From the NCBI GenBank assembly GCA_020746105.1, contig CM036620.1, positions 41,870,706-41,934,705 on the forward strand: a DNA stretch of 64,000 bases, given 5' to 3'. Shown here piece after piece: positions 49,202 to 61,586 of the stretch (positions are counted from its first letter, which is position 1; each line of letters opens with the position of its first letter). The notes beneath the pieces were generated by a model, which worked only from the letters and a program-made list of their open reading frames with translations, did not search any database and had not been told where the DNA came from. Origin of the DNA: Trogon surrucura (lineage: Eukaryota > Chordata > Aves > Trogoniformes > Trogonidae). A program made the translations under genes and the position numbers.

Positions 49202-52200
49202 CTCTAAGGATAGTGAAATGCTTGTCTGGCTACAGTAGCTGAGTTGTTTCTTCTTTCACGGCACTCTATGGAAACATTATATCTCTTACAAAAGCACTTG
49301 CTTTACAGAATGCTGGCTCTGTCATGATCAATTGGGAAATAAATTTCACTAAACTGAGGATTCTCCCCAGGCCCTTGCCCTAAGGAACATGCACGTAACT
49401 GGGACAAATTTCAAACTGAGAGAACTATTTGTGTGCTGGGAACACGGTGGTTGTGCAGCAGCAGTGCAAAGCCCTGTTATGGGAAAGTGGTTCAAAGAGA
49501 GAATAGGAAATAACATTCCAACACTTCAAGAACAAATGAAAAGCATAAGAAACGAGGAAAGAGAAAGTAGGGGGGTTTTAAAATATTATTTATTAATACT
49601 GTAAACCATTATCAGAACTTCTTTTTTTAGGTACTTTTTTGAGAACTTCTGGGTCAAACTCCTATTTAAAAATTGATTTTTGTACAAGCTTTTTAAGATG
49701 GATGAGAAGTTTAGGAGTGATTAATTATTTTTAATGGACATCAAGTGTAACATGAATTTTAAAATTGTGACTGAAACTTGACTGGATCTTGAGTGGCAGT
49801 TACTGTAAAATAGATTCTATGAAAGAAAAGTTGGAAATGCAAGATGCATGTGCATAAGTTACTAAAGAAGTTCTTTTTTTTCCATTTTGAGGTTGTTGTA
49901 TTTAATTAGATATTAATTCCAGGTGGAGTGTAACCTGGTATTCTTTCATTTAGAATGATTGATTTTTAAGATCTAATCCGTTTTTATAAATCACTGTATG
50001 GGCATAACTCGGCTTAGAACAGTGATTTAATTCTATTGTGACTACTCTGACCTTAAATATTAAGCAAGCATGGAATAATTAGTACAAACCACTATGGAAT
50101 GCTCTTCGAATAAAAAAAAAAATAGATGTAATTTTTTACAGAAATTTGAGATGTCATTATTTTCCAAATCTGATCATGATGATTAATCGAAATCTAACTG
50201 CAGTCAGAATCAACTAAATTCAAATAAACTGTCATGTTTCCATTTCTGGGTGGGTTTCTTTTTTTGTTTGATTGTTGAGTTTTGGGGTGGGTTTTTTGTT
50301 TGTTTGTTTATTCGTTTTTTTTACAGAACAATTTGGGTTAACCTGCACACGTATTTTCTCTAAACCACTGATTAAAAAAGAAAAAAAAAAAAGAAGTCTT
50401 TGAAGTGGACAGAAGCTGTTGAATACTATGAAAGAGTAAAGGCTGTTACTGTGCTACCTGCAGAAAAAAGCAGGAGTAGATCTGCACGGTAGCAGACCTG
50501 GTACACTGAGAGCATGTGTGCAGATGTCAACATGTGGAGGGTCGCTCCCTCACTCTACTACTATGCCTTCTGTCCAACCAAGCACCTCATTTAGGCACCT
50601 TAATACATATTTTCAGAGTGCAGGACACTTTCCCGTTGCATGAATTGCACTTGCTGGCCAGACTTCATTGGAAGGGGGTGAATAAGATCCTGAGAGTCCA
50701 ACTCTAGGCACAGACCTCTAATGCTTCTGTTCAGCAGCCTTAACCGGTAAAATTTTTTAACCTATGCATAGTTGATTCCTGTCATTCTTTCCAGATCTTG
50801 CAAGTATTCCCAGAGTCAAGCTTATTCTTGCAAATTCGGTAAATTGTTCCTAATTATTTTCTTGTGTATCAGTTTTGACATGTTGTTTTGCCCCAATCCT
50901 TATAGTAGGGGAAGGGGCAGGATTGGTTTATGCATGCTGTCTATTATTTTATGTGTTATTTCTGCAATAGTTTCATGAGTTCTGATAAGATATATTGTTT
51001 TGAGTGTTTCCCAAACATGTAAGTGTGTTTAGGGTATGAGAGAGAGGACAAAACTTGAATCAGTAAATCAGTGAAATCAGGCAGAATTTTAGAAACGGGC
51101 AGGTAATTCATTTTAGTTCTTTGATGCTGAATTTAAAGATGTTGGTGTTTGAAGTGGTATCACTGTTTTCTCATCATTTAATATTATAACTTGACACTCC
51201 TGCCTCCCTTCTATCTACCTAATTACCATTAAGTAGCCATAGTAACAGAATTAAGGAGACATTCTGTATAGTTATTTTAAATCACCGCTAATCCTTGGTG
51301 AGCAGTATTCTCTCTTTAGGGTAAAATCCACTTGCTGTCAGCTCCCTGAAACACATTTGGTTGATGCTTTTTAGTCTTTTTCAGATCTGTAGTAGAAGAA
51401 AATAAAGGAAGATCAGCATACAAATCCTACCTCCACTAGGTCAATAACTTAATTTGGAAAGAGGTTTGTGGCAACTAGATATCCAATGGCTTTTACTTGT
51501 CTTTCATCTCATGTCTATACTGTTTGTTCTGTAAGACAACAGAAACAGCCAACATAAAGAAATTGGGCTGCTTAAAAGTTATTTCAGCCTGTGCTTTTCT
51601 AGCGTAAACCAAAATATATATTCTCTGCTTTTTTTTTTTTCCTTTTTAATGGGGCAATCTTTTATTATCTCCCTTCACAGAAGGGCAACATTTGTTTCTT
51701 TATTTTGTATATGATGTTACTACAATAGATAACAGGATATTGCAGTCTTTGTGGTGATTTAGAACTAAAGCGGTGTTCTTTCTTTCTCTTTTTTTTTTTT
51801 TTAATGTACTGTTTCTTTACCTCCTTTGCTTTTGGTTTTGCTTATGTCGGATTGACCTGCACATGTGCTGTAGACAGTCTTCTGGCTTGCATGCATACAC
51901 GCACATGTGGTGCATATACTGACAGGATCCACCATGAGAGCCTGCATGCACTCCTGCAAATAAAACTGCTCTCCCTTTTGAACATTTGTCTTATTGGCAT
52001 GCCTCACCACAGACTAGAAAGAAAAAACAACCTCAAATTCAGCATATCCTGAGAAACGAATGCTCAAAAAGTGATGCTAATATCTGGGAGAGAGGTCTGC
52101 GTTCGTGACTGCTTTTAGCTTCCCGTTTCCCTGCAGGAGAAATCTTAGTAACGTGTGGGGTAGTCTTTCAGCTTTGAAAAACAAACACACACACCCCTGT

Positions 52201-53318
52201 TGCAGTGACTGTGCCCTGCATACATGCTTAGGACGTATTTTGGTGTTGAATCAAGATGTGTTGTTAAGAGCATTTTCGGTTTTCTGATGGTATGAGAACA
52301 GAAATAATTGTACGGATCACGGAAAAGGATGTTTCTAAAAACTGGCATATTCACCACTTAAAATATCCATGGAACAGTCTGCTAAATGAGTATATCAAAC
52401 TGTTTATTCTTATTTTTTTATTCTTTTAAAAAAGTCTTCACAAAATTTCAGAGGAAAATCACATGAATTCTTTTGCGATAGCATTTATTATTCTACTTAT
52501 ATGTAGAGCAAAACTGTAAACTCACAAAGTCATGTCTGCTTACATATTTTGTTCAAAAATTAGTTGTCTTAATGAAATAAGGGGGTTTTTAGGCAGAAGT
52601 AAAGGAAATAATTTTTAAACATCACAAAGATTGCTGCCAACCTTTGCCTTTCTGTAAGTCTTTCTGTCATTCTTTAAATACCTCTATTCCCTTGTCAGAG
52701 AAAAAAGATGCAACTTCTAACTGTGCTTTACTGCTAGAGGTATGAAAATTTGTTAAAAAGGAAGTATAGGATCAATTTACTGTTAAAGGTATTACAGAAG
52801 TAAAATGTTAAAACACTGCAATGGTACGTTGGAAGCATTTAATTCTGATAGGCATGATGTATAGCTGGGGAAGTAAGTGTACTCAAATAATTATGCTGTC
52901 TTTGAAAGACTAGGCAATTTAAAAGTAGATTATCCAATGGGACCAAAGTAGCAGTTGTCAAATTTTCAGGAAGTAATTAAACAAGCGGAGGGTCTCTCTT
53001 TTTTACTGGCTGTTTCTGGGTTACATAGGGATTATGAAGAGAGACAAGAAAAATGACAGAGCAGGCAGGCTACACAGCACATCAAACTCTCCTTGAAGAA
53101 AGCTAATTTTTTTTTCTCTTGGTGACTTTCTGACTTACAAGTAAGCTAGGTAACATTTTGCAATGTTTTTCCTTCAGGTATTTGGGAAAACATGCCCTTT
53201 GGAAAAGCAAAGGAGAGCATGGATTTTTTTTTTTCCCTTTGTTTTAATACTTCTCAGTGAAATCCATACTGTCCCAAAACACTAGTTCCCTGTTTAGAGT
53301 GTGGTGCTTTTTTCTTTC

Positions 53319-53343
53319 TTTTTTTTTTTTTTTTTTTTTTTTT
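53319..53343. repeat. poly(T) tract, 25 bases
   Basis: The longest T homopolymer in the window. The GC-balanced stretch to its right (53344-53560) was checked as a possible minus-strand retrocopy but resembles no known gene. Confidence 0.85.
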
Positions 53344-56300
53344 AAGACCTTTTTTAGACCTGGACTCTTCTGGTCCGCTGCCATCTGACACTCTGCCTTT
53401 TCTTTCCAAAAGTAGGGCTGTGATTGCTTCTCCAGATGCCGTCGGTGCTCCCTGAGCCCTCGCACAACTCCGCGTCGCTCACAGGGCACCTTGATCCTCC
53501 CTGGGCTTCCCAACGCTCTGCTTCTTTCAGTTCACACAGCGTAACATGTAATTGCTGCCTCCAGGTTTCTCCATGAGCTTATGTCAGGTAATGAGCAGCT
53601 CTTTGCTTGGCTTGTGGTTTGACTGAGAAGTTTTGGTGTCTGCCCCTCAGAGCAGAAAGGAAGGGTCCAGCGTGGGGACGCAGTTAGACGATCAAAAAAA
53701 AGCACCCACTGACTAGCGGAAAGATGGAGGGCAGGGCTGTGTCCCTAACCCCACCTATTTCCACTTGCTTCATTTAGGAATGGACAAAATTGATCCTTTT
53801 TTAGTGATTTGTAGGTCGAAATACTCCATGGAGAGTCAAAGTAACTCCATGCACCCTTTGACTTCTACTCCATCTCTTAAATTTCTTTTAAATGTAGAAA
53901 TTGCAGTTCCTCCTTAAAAGGGGGAAAAAGCAGTCTCTATCTTCTATTTCCTCAGTGTCTGTCTAAGCTGAACAACACTAACAGAACTGTGTTTTTTCTA
54001 AAGAAAAAAACATAATAGCAGTTGATAAGGAAGTTGATCCAGCAATTATCAGAAGGTATTGTGAGAAGATGCCTTTTGGATGAGGCACCTCGAATATTTC
54101 TGCAGAGAAATGTATACTTCTTGGGTATACATACACTTAAGTGGGCTCAGAGTTTAGTTGTGATTATTTAGGGTACGCAGGAAATGTACACAGTTGTGAA
54201 TTCGAGGAAACTTTAGAATCAGAAAGTATGCAGTTAGGGAATTCAAGTAATACGGACACAAATTGAAAGCAGAATTAAACCTCTGATTCCAGAACTGTTA
54301 TGCATAAATCTTAAAGCTTTTATTGTGCTTAAACCATAGTTGTGGCTTTTTGGTTTTGCCCCCATAGGTCGGTTTCAGCAGTCATAAACGAATCATGCAA
54401 AATTTAATGATTTTATAAATTCTTATGTAACTGCCGTAGGAAGCAGCCCTGGAGTATCAAGTGTGGTATCAAATCAAGAGGCTTTCTGACTTAAGGAAAA
54501 TGAGAAAAATGTTAATTTATCTACAGTATGTGTTCTGAAGCACCTCTAATAATACAACATACTCTGATACTTCATTGCAGGAAGAGAAAACTTCAGTAGT
54601 TCATTCTTGTCCCCATTTCCATGCCAGAGTCCTCTGGTAGTCAGGGTAAAATGGCAAGGTCAAGCTACCCCAGGAAAAACAATAGCCAACCTCAGAGTAG
54701 CTAAAATGTTTGAATAATTTGAACTTTGGTTGAATTTTGGACTTTCCAACAGGACAGAGAGCACTGAAGAGTAAGTCTAATTCAAGGAGGAGCTTTGGCA
54801 CAGACACTTTTTGAAAGAGTATATGTATCTCATATCAGTTGTTTTTAAGTGAAATAGAGCTGGAAACTGAGACTCTTTAGAATACAGACTAACTACAATG
54901 GTGTTTATGAATTTGTAACAAGGAAGTAGCCAGTTGTTGGCAGTAGGGCAGTTCTCATGCTGTTTTCTTAAAAAAACACTCTCAACATACACACAAAAAT
55001 AAACGCAGTTATTTAAAGAGTAACTCCATTTCAGTTGTGCCCTGTTTTGTCCAAATGTCATCTCACCACCAAAGATCTATTCCTAAATTTGTATACACTG
55101 AGCTGATCTTCAGGGAGGAAAATAAATATAGTTCAGGGTACAATTGTGTGATTTCATATGCATGTTACTCCTTTTCTTTCTGTTCTTGACAGGCGCGTAG
55201 TGACTTTCTAAAAGCAACCTAGCCACAGTTTGCAAGATAGCCAAACTAATAAACATTGCCTAAATAATAAGATGTACTGCTTTCACCACAGGGCTCACAA
55301 GCTTTTTGGCAGCGTTGTCGGCTCAGGCAAATGAATTCACACTGCTTCTGGACATCTGTGCTGACTGTACAAATCAGTTCACATCACCCTGCATCACCCT
55401 CCCAGCTCTTCTTGGTCCAGTACCAAGACAGTTCTTCAGGAGCCCTGGGTCCTTATGTGCTCCTTGGGATAACAGTTCACCATCCACCTCATGACAACAC
55501 CCACAGAACATATATCCAAAGTTTGCATAAAAACAGGAACGTAGGAATCTAATACATGAGTGTCCAGCCATGGAAATGGCTTTTATGCTTATTCTAAAAT
55601 TTCCCTCTCTCTTTGTCTCTATATTCCAGTAGAGCAGGAGCAAGAGGAGAAATCACAATGGTCCCATCTCAGAAGGTGAGGAAGCAGATCAGGTCACTGC
55701 ACCAGGTTTCTCTGAGAAGTGCCTCACTAGAAGGTCACAGATGGTAAAAAGCACTCCTGTCCTTTGGGAAGCCTCCTGCCGTGTGCTGTGCCCAGAGCCA
55801 CCACTGCACAAAGCAGTGAGCGACAGCTGAGACCACTTGGGGGGACCCAAGGTCCATCTGACTAGACTCTTGGAAAAATACGAAGGGAACCTAAGCACTT
55901 CAAAAAGCCAGACTGATGCTATAATTGCCTACAAGTAGTCATCCCTCTCGAGTTGTTCCTGAGGTATGACTTTTCTCCTGTGAGCAAACTGCTGACCTGG
56001 CCAGTTCGAGTTGCGTAAAGAGCTTATTCTCCCCCACACCAGCCAGCGCTTCTGCCACTCTCCCACCTGGTGCTAGGACTAGTGTAGAAAATTCCCATAT
56101 TGACAACAGAGTCAGAAAAAGCTCTCTTCACCTTCTTTTTTTTTTTTTACCCCTTTCACATGATCAACTAATGCAGAATTTCTCTCCAAAACCTAAGGAT
56201 TTATAGCTGTTTACCTTACCCGTTCACTGCTTTAAACTGTGGAACATAGGCTCCTGATTGATGCTACCGACTACTGAACAACAGGCGTTGTGCTCTCTTA

Positions 56301-58788
56301 GGGGCACTGGAAGTCACCAACAGGATCCCTTGGAGCAAAATTTCCTTTTAAAAAGTCCATATTTGCCTGGGCAACAAATTATCCAGTAATATTTCCATAG
56401 CTAGACCTTAGAAGTGAACTTGTAAATTAAATGTACACTTTTATTTTAAAAGTGGGATTTTGAGAACTTGAGTAAGAAGGGTTGTGGGGTTTTTTAATTT
56501 TTGTATCAATCACCTTAAATGTTTTTACTTCCACAGCTCACAAATGGTACACCTTTTTAAAAAATAAATTTACTTTTTTTTCTGATCGGGTTTGCATTTC
56601 TACATGAAAACTGCATTTTCAAAACGTTTTTCTTGGTAGCTGGAAAACTGAGGTGATATGAAAAGATAAGAGGAGATAAAGCTAGTTTTTTTAAGACTTT
56701 TCTAAAGACCTTCTGCAGTCACAGTTGCAATTGCCTGGATTAAGGTGAGAGGCCACTGCTCTTCGACAGTTGCACCATCTGATCAGGAGCATGTGCATGA
56801 CACTAGATAGTGCTGATGACACTGAACAGGCCCTTTTCAACCTCTCTGTTCCTGATAAACCCAGATATGCACCTGCATATCAAGAATACCGTACACCAGT
56901 TGTAAAGACACTTTTGCGTGTATCTACAATATAAGGAGAAGTATCAGAAAAAGTACTGATATTTGGTAGAAATATATGTATGTGCACATGAATTCATTTT
57001 TAGAACAGGTCTGTTAACAGACTGATTTTTTTTCTTAACTGAAACAGCTGAATGGAACTAGTAGTACTGTCTTTGAAGTCATCAGCCTGCTGATTTTAAC
57101 AGAAATAATGCTGGAATCAGCGTCTAAGGAGAGACTGGCTTGGGAAGAGACTGAATTGCTGCAAACTAGTTTGGGACTGGTGGGGGAAAGCCTCTTCTTG
57201 GCACCCCAGAGAAAGAGAGGGGTACATAGAAGGTCATGCTTCAGCAAAGAAACGTTTGAAATTTGTGTGTGTTTTAGTAACACCAAAAACTGCAAATTGC
57301 AGTTTATCAGTGCATTTTCATATGGAGAACACTATGAGACATTAAATGGAAGCTGTTAATTGAAGTTGTTATTAATTACTGTGGGTGTACAGGGATTACA
57401 GGAAGGGATGAGACTGATTTACAGCCTGAAAGCATGTGTCCAGAGCGTCCTCCAGTGTTACCCACCCTCTCAGGCTGAACAGCAAGAGACTAACTCTTCA
57501 GACAAGTGTGGTGTGAATAACTTCATAGTTCCAGTGAAAGGCTTTGGTCACATCCATCATGCTCTAATAGGGAATTACTGGGCATTATTATGAATGCAGG
57601 GAGAAAAACTCATGGCCTTATCTTGAGATTCTTTTTCAGTCCTTTACCATATTAGCTCAGAATTTTTGTTTTCAGATTTTTTTTCCCCAAATAATTAGGA
57701 TATAACTGATTTTGGGGATCCCGTTTGATCCTTTGGCTTCTATGCAGAAAAACCTGAGTACGGATACACTTGTCAAAGCACTAAGTTTAAAAGAAAAATA
57801 AAAAAAGCACAATTGTCAAAGTTTTCTTTGTTTTTTTTACCCAGCCAAAAGGCCGTGCTCTTTTGATAGTTCTGATGCACTCCCGGAGTAGTACAGGCTG
57901 TTTGCAAAAAAAAAAAAACAGGAAAGAAATATGTACGTATAAGGTGATATTTCCTTTCATCGGCTTTGGTTGCACCTTTTCAGCCTCGTTGCACGTTTGC
58001 TGTGGGTATTTGAGGAGCGGTCCGCTCTCACGTCCCCGGAAAACGACGGCGTCCCTCTTCACCCTCTCGAATAAATAACCCCCCGACTCCCCGCAGCTGG
58101 GGAAGATTTCTGTGCCTCACAGCCTTTATCCCTTGTTACTGGACTCCTCCTAACGTTCGTTCTCTTCTTTTTTTTTTTTCGCCTTGTTTGGGTGGGGGGA
58201 GACGGCTGGGTTGGAGTTGAAGGCGAAGGTAAATCTCTCGCCGGTGGCACAGGCCAGGGGAGGCTCTGAGCGCTCCCCGCCGTGTCCCCCGTGCTCTGGC
58301 TTTCCTCTCCCTGAAGCATCGTGTACACAAAGGGCTCGCTTCTGCCTTTCAATTAGGTAACCGAGGTTTATTTACTTTTGCTCTTTCTCCCGTCCCTACA
58401 CGTATTTGATGTTTGTAGCTCCTGTCAGCTTCGGGATTATTTTTTTCCCCCCTCTCTCCTCTCGAAGAAGTTATTTATTTGTATTTCTCCGGAGGCGGTT
58501 TTAAATCAAATGTCCGTGTCAGGGAGGACTCCGTCCAGCCCGATTCCTAAAATCAGCAGGCGGCTCTCCGTCTCTCTGGCCGCAGCAGCTTGCGGGTGGC
58601 GGAGCGGGTTTTAACGAGCTGTCGGGGCAAATGAAGGCTCCGGCAGGGCCCCCTAATCCCCGCCTCGGCAGAACTGGGGCTCCCCGTGATTCTGGGGGGT
58701 GCCCGAGGAGCCCTGCTTGGGTGGGCGACTTCTTCCTAACACGACGAAGGGGACACACGCTGAGCCGGACCTCAGACCATTCCTCAGG

Positions 58789-58807
58789 AAAAAAAAAAAA
58801 AAAAAAA
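58789..58807. repeat. poly(A) tract, 19 bases, inside CpG-rich DNA
   Basis: Pure A run following TCCTCAGG. It is unusual only for its position in GC-rich DNA. Confidence 0.8.
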
Positions 58808-58940
58808 GGCAAAACCCACCTACAAAACCTCAAACCACGAGGATATTGTTGGAGAAGGAGAATTTCCCCGTGTTTAAGGGCCTGAGGGGGGTGGGGTGAC
58901 TCGAATGGCGACGACGGTGCTTGGCACCGGCGGGTCCTCT

Positions 58941-58950
58941 GGGACTTTCC
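58941..58950 (+). promoter_or_regulatory. perfect NF-kappaB consensus site
   Basis: GGGACTTTCC matches the kappaB consensus GGGRNNYYCC at every position and is identical to the classic immunoglobulin kappa enhancer core. It is placed in CpG-rich promoter-like DNA, 7 bp before a CArG box. Binding is not shown by sequence alone. Confidence 0.5.
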
Positions 58951-58957
58951 CGGAGCG

Positions 58958-58967
58958 CCTTATATGG
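58958..58967 (+). promoter_or_regulatory. perfect CArG box (serum response factor site)
   Basis: CCTTATATGG fits CC(A/T)6GG exactly. SRF binds such sites to drive immediate-early and muscle/cytoskeletal genes. Its AT core could also act as a weak TATA element. It abuts a 15-base G run. Confidence 0.5.
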
Positions 58968-58980
58968 GGGGGGGGGGGGG
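58966..58980 (+). repeat. G15 homopolymer run
   Basis: Fifteen consecutive G, overlapping the last two bases of the CArG box, followed by more G-rich DNA (GGGGGT, GGTGG). It is able to form an intramolecular G-quadruplex on the plus strand. Confidence 0.85.
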
Positions 58981-59113
58981 TGCAGGGGGTGGAAAGGAGG
59001 GGGAAAACAGGGACCGCCCGGGGCACGGCTGCGAGGCGCCGGGCTCCAGCCGTACGGAAGCGTGCGCGTGTGGGAGCCGCTGTGTGTTACACGCGGTTTG
59101 TGTGTCATTCTAG

Positions 59114-59211
59114 GTGACAGAGGGAGCGGCTGCCGGAGGAGACGGGCGATCTCTGAGGAGAGCCCATCCCGCCAGAAGGCAGAGTAAGGGCATCCCTCCC
59201 GACCACGAAAG
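59114..59211 (+). other. possible noncoding exon
   Basis: The segment is bounded by a TCATTCTAG acceptor-like end at 59113 and an AAAG|GTAAAT donor at 59211. The interior is GC-rich and purine-rich (GGGAGCGG, GGAGGAGACGGGCG), as in exonic splicing enhancers. The pyrimidine tract before the acceptor is only moderate, so it could instead be the 3' part of a first exon that starts upstream in the CpG island. No start codon with a convincing frame is present; it would be 5' untranslated. Confidence 0.3.
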
Positions 59212-59258
59212 GTAAATCTCATTTGGCCGCTGTAGCTTTGGGTGTTTTTTTGGTAGTG

Positions 59259-59279
59259 GGTTGGTTGGTTGGTTGGTTG
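59259..59279 (+). repeat. (GGTT)5 array
   Basis: Five GGTT units lie in a T/G-only stretch. GGTT arrays can form two-tier G-quadruplexes. Confidence 0.8.
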
Positions 59280-59302
59280 TTTTTTTTATTTGGGTTTTTC
59301 GC

Positions 59303-59329
59303 GGGGGGGGGGGGGGGGGGGGGGGGGGG
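59303..59329 (+). repeat. G27 homopolymer run
   Basis: Twenty-seven consecutive G after TTTTTCGC. It is very long for a vertebrate genome and a strong G-quadruplex and polymerase-stalling candidate. Its exact length in the assembly may be unreliable because sequencing errors concentrate in such runs. Confidence 0.85.
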
Positions 59330-60900
59330 CATTTGGTTTGTTTGGGGTTTTTTTCGGTTTTGTTTTGTTTCTTTTTTTTAAATTCTCAAAAAGAGGCATC
59401 GCGGAGACCTGGAAATTCCTCGTCCACCAGAGCCTTCCCGCTCCCCGCGGCGGCCCGTCCCGCACTCCGCCTCTCTTCCTCCTTCCGCGCCGCTGAGCCC
59501 CGGCGGAGCTGCTGCCGGCAGGAATGTTTCTTTGCCCGGACAAGACGTTTCTTTGCTGCCAGGCGCTGTAGGTGATACGCTGGGAGAAAGCACTTCTCCG
59601 AAACTTCTTTAGTCAAGAAACGAAGGGGCCGTGGGAGGCGGGAGTAAAGGCGAGGTGGATTCGTCTATTTCTCATTTAAAAGGAGGGGAAAAAAAAAAAG
59701 GTGCGTGGAGCAGCCACCTGCTTCAGCGCCCTGCCCGGAGAAGAGTCCACCTCCCCCCGACCCCGAATGGGGCACGTCGGAGCTTTTATTGTCCATAAAC
59801 AGTAAAACGGGAGCGGCCGGTAATAAGATCAGGAAAGGGAGCATTAGACGAAAACAGCGCTGAGGCACCGCACGCGTAAAAGCGAGCCCTCAAAAGACAC
59901 TTTCTGCCGAGCTGCAGTAAAGGTTTTATTGGTAACTGAGAAGCGTCTCGCAACCGCGGGTTTGGCATTAACGACCGTTTCGGTGGGTAGAAATTACACT
60001 GCCGGGCTTGTGGACGAGACTCACCGGGCAAAGAGCACTTCGCGGTAATAACAGCTATTTACTAAAGGAGTTACTGCCCAATGAATGCCGGGATTTAGGC
60101 TCCGATTTGCCGGATAAACTTTTTAGTAACTATGAAAGCCGGCCAATAGCTTTTATAGAGGAAACAAAAATATTTAAAGTCAGTAACTTCTCTAGTAGCT
60201 GAAAATTAACTTTTGACAACAAGCGGGATTTTCTCTCCTCGTTGAATCAAAGAAACTTCTATACTTAAATTTCACCCTGAAAGATCTACTATTTTAGAAA
60301 TAACAGCACCCCGCAGGGCAATTTTCCAGCTTTAGAAGAACCTTTTAAACCAAACCAAAGTGCTGCCTGTGGGCAGATGTATAACGCTCAGAGCCGCTGA
60401 GAGCAGAGCATCCACATTATTTTTGTCAGGATATTGGCATGTGCAGTGAGCACAGAAATGTTATTCTTCCCTGCAGATCCCGAAGTTCTTCCTACAAGAT
60501 TTTCTTTTTCATCTGCTTGTTGTCAAACGAGAAGTAATTAGCAAAAGGAATTACCGGCTCTGGCGCTGTGCCTTCAGGTAGCGAAGGCATTACAGATACA
60601 AACTTCGCATTTTCTCAATGCCTCGTCTTCCTCCTCCTCCGTCAGCACCCGGACCTTTCTTGCAGCATTTTTAAACTTTTAATTTAGCTCTGCGGTTTTA
60701 TTCAGCTGCGGAGGGGTGGGTTATGTCGCCCTCTCTGCCCATTTAAAATGAACAGACTAGTTCCAGTGACTTCGCGTCGCTGGACAGAGGCGGAGAGGAA
60801 ATTCCGCCGAGAGGCAGCCCCTGCCCGGCCTTCCCACCGCCCCCCCCAGCAGCAGGGCTGGAATTCACTGGGAATCACTATTGGGAAAATCGGATGAGAC

Positions 60901-61586
60901 CTCACTAAGCGCAATTACCCTATATATTAATACTCTCTTTAATATTATCGTTACTGAAAAAGAAAAAAAAAGGAAGTGAAAGCACTTGTGTCTAATTAAC
61001 CTGTGATTTTTTACCTTTTCTCGGGTATGGTGCTAAGCTCTTGATTTTATCTGTAAAAACGAAAACAGTAAATATTGAGGTACGGATTCATAAAGATACA
61101 CAAACTAACACGTAGCTGTAGTGCAAGTATGCGTGTGTCTATACAAGCAGTTCTGTCACTTGTCCAGAGCACTTTCCTGGAAAAACAAAAGAAGCTGAAG
61201 ACACGCTTATCCCTTCATCAGATTAAAATCCATCTGTTATTTTAAATCCTTTCGTCAGGATTATGGTAGTATTCCAAATGATGAAATAAAGGGATTTTGC
61301 TTTTCACAGAAAGGAGAAAAAAAAAAAATCCAAACAAACGAACCCTCGAGACATTTTCTACACCTTCGTATCTCCAAGCAACAACAATAACCCAGAGCAT
61401 TTTCTGGTTTTATTTTTCTTTCATTATCCAACGCTGAGACTTAAACGATTATAGCTTGGAAGACACATTCGACAACAGTAGGGTCATATTACGTCAAAGG
61501 TCTGGCCATCGTTAATCTAGTGTTTGGAAAACAACTAACAGTTGCGAGGGTTTCTCCCTCCCTTGCCTTTTCTTCCTTTCCTTTAG
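60901..61586. other. AT-richer spacer between the two CpG blocks
   Basis: No exon or repeat family is visible. It ends with a long pyrimidine tract (about 61549-61584) and a TTTAG that could serve as a splice acceptor. Confidence 0.5.

Larger units (their letters stand above)
46796..57839. other. AT-rich noncoding DNA with homopolymer tracts
   Basis: Across these 11 kb I see no coding exon, RNA gene or dated repeat. There are T runs at 49181-49201 (21 bases) and 53319-53343 (25 bases), a (GTTT)n patch around 50298-50312, and several shorter A/T tracts. Frames up to 94 codons on either strand are unrelated to known proteins; a plausible-looking CAG acceptor near 52136 leads into no convincing exon. 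Confidence 0.55.
57960..60900. promoter_or_regulatory. CpG-island-like block, probable promoter region
   Basis: Composition switches from AT-rich, CpG-poor DNA to GC-rich DNA with frequent CpG (for example CGTCCCCGGAAAACGACGGC near 58030 and CCGGAGGAGACGGGCG near 59133). In birds such blocks usually mark RNA polymerase II start regions of housekeeping or developmental genes. It contains NF-kappaB and CArG consensus sites, G-quadruplex-prone tracts, possible 5' splice sites (GAAG|GTAAAT near 58228, AAAG|GTAAAT at 59211) and, on the minus strand, a CCG|GTGAGT donor at 60024. A CCAATAG word lies near 60143, just before TTTTATAG. No coding exon was recognised inside it; frames up to 130 codons are by-products of high GC content. 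Confidence 0.65.

Noticed and set aside
52110-52200. Coding exon after the CCCTGCAG acceptor at 52136
   Set aside because: Two of the three frames reach a stop quickly, and the third gives an unconvincing peptide with no good donor.
53344-53560. Processed pseudogene read leftward with the T25 run as its reversed poly(A) tail
   Set aside because: The conceptual product resembles no known protein, and no target-site duplication was found. Bird genomes contain few processed pseudogenes.
58830-59222. 130-codon minus-strand open frame in the CpG island
   Set aside because: Proline/arginine/serine-rich low-complexity product, as produced by GC-rich DNA poor in stop codons; other frames in the same place are also open.
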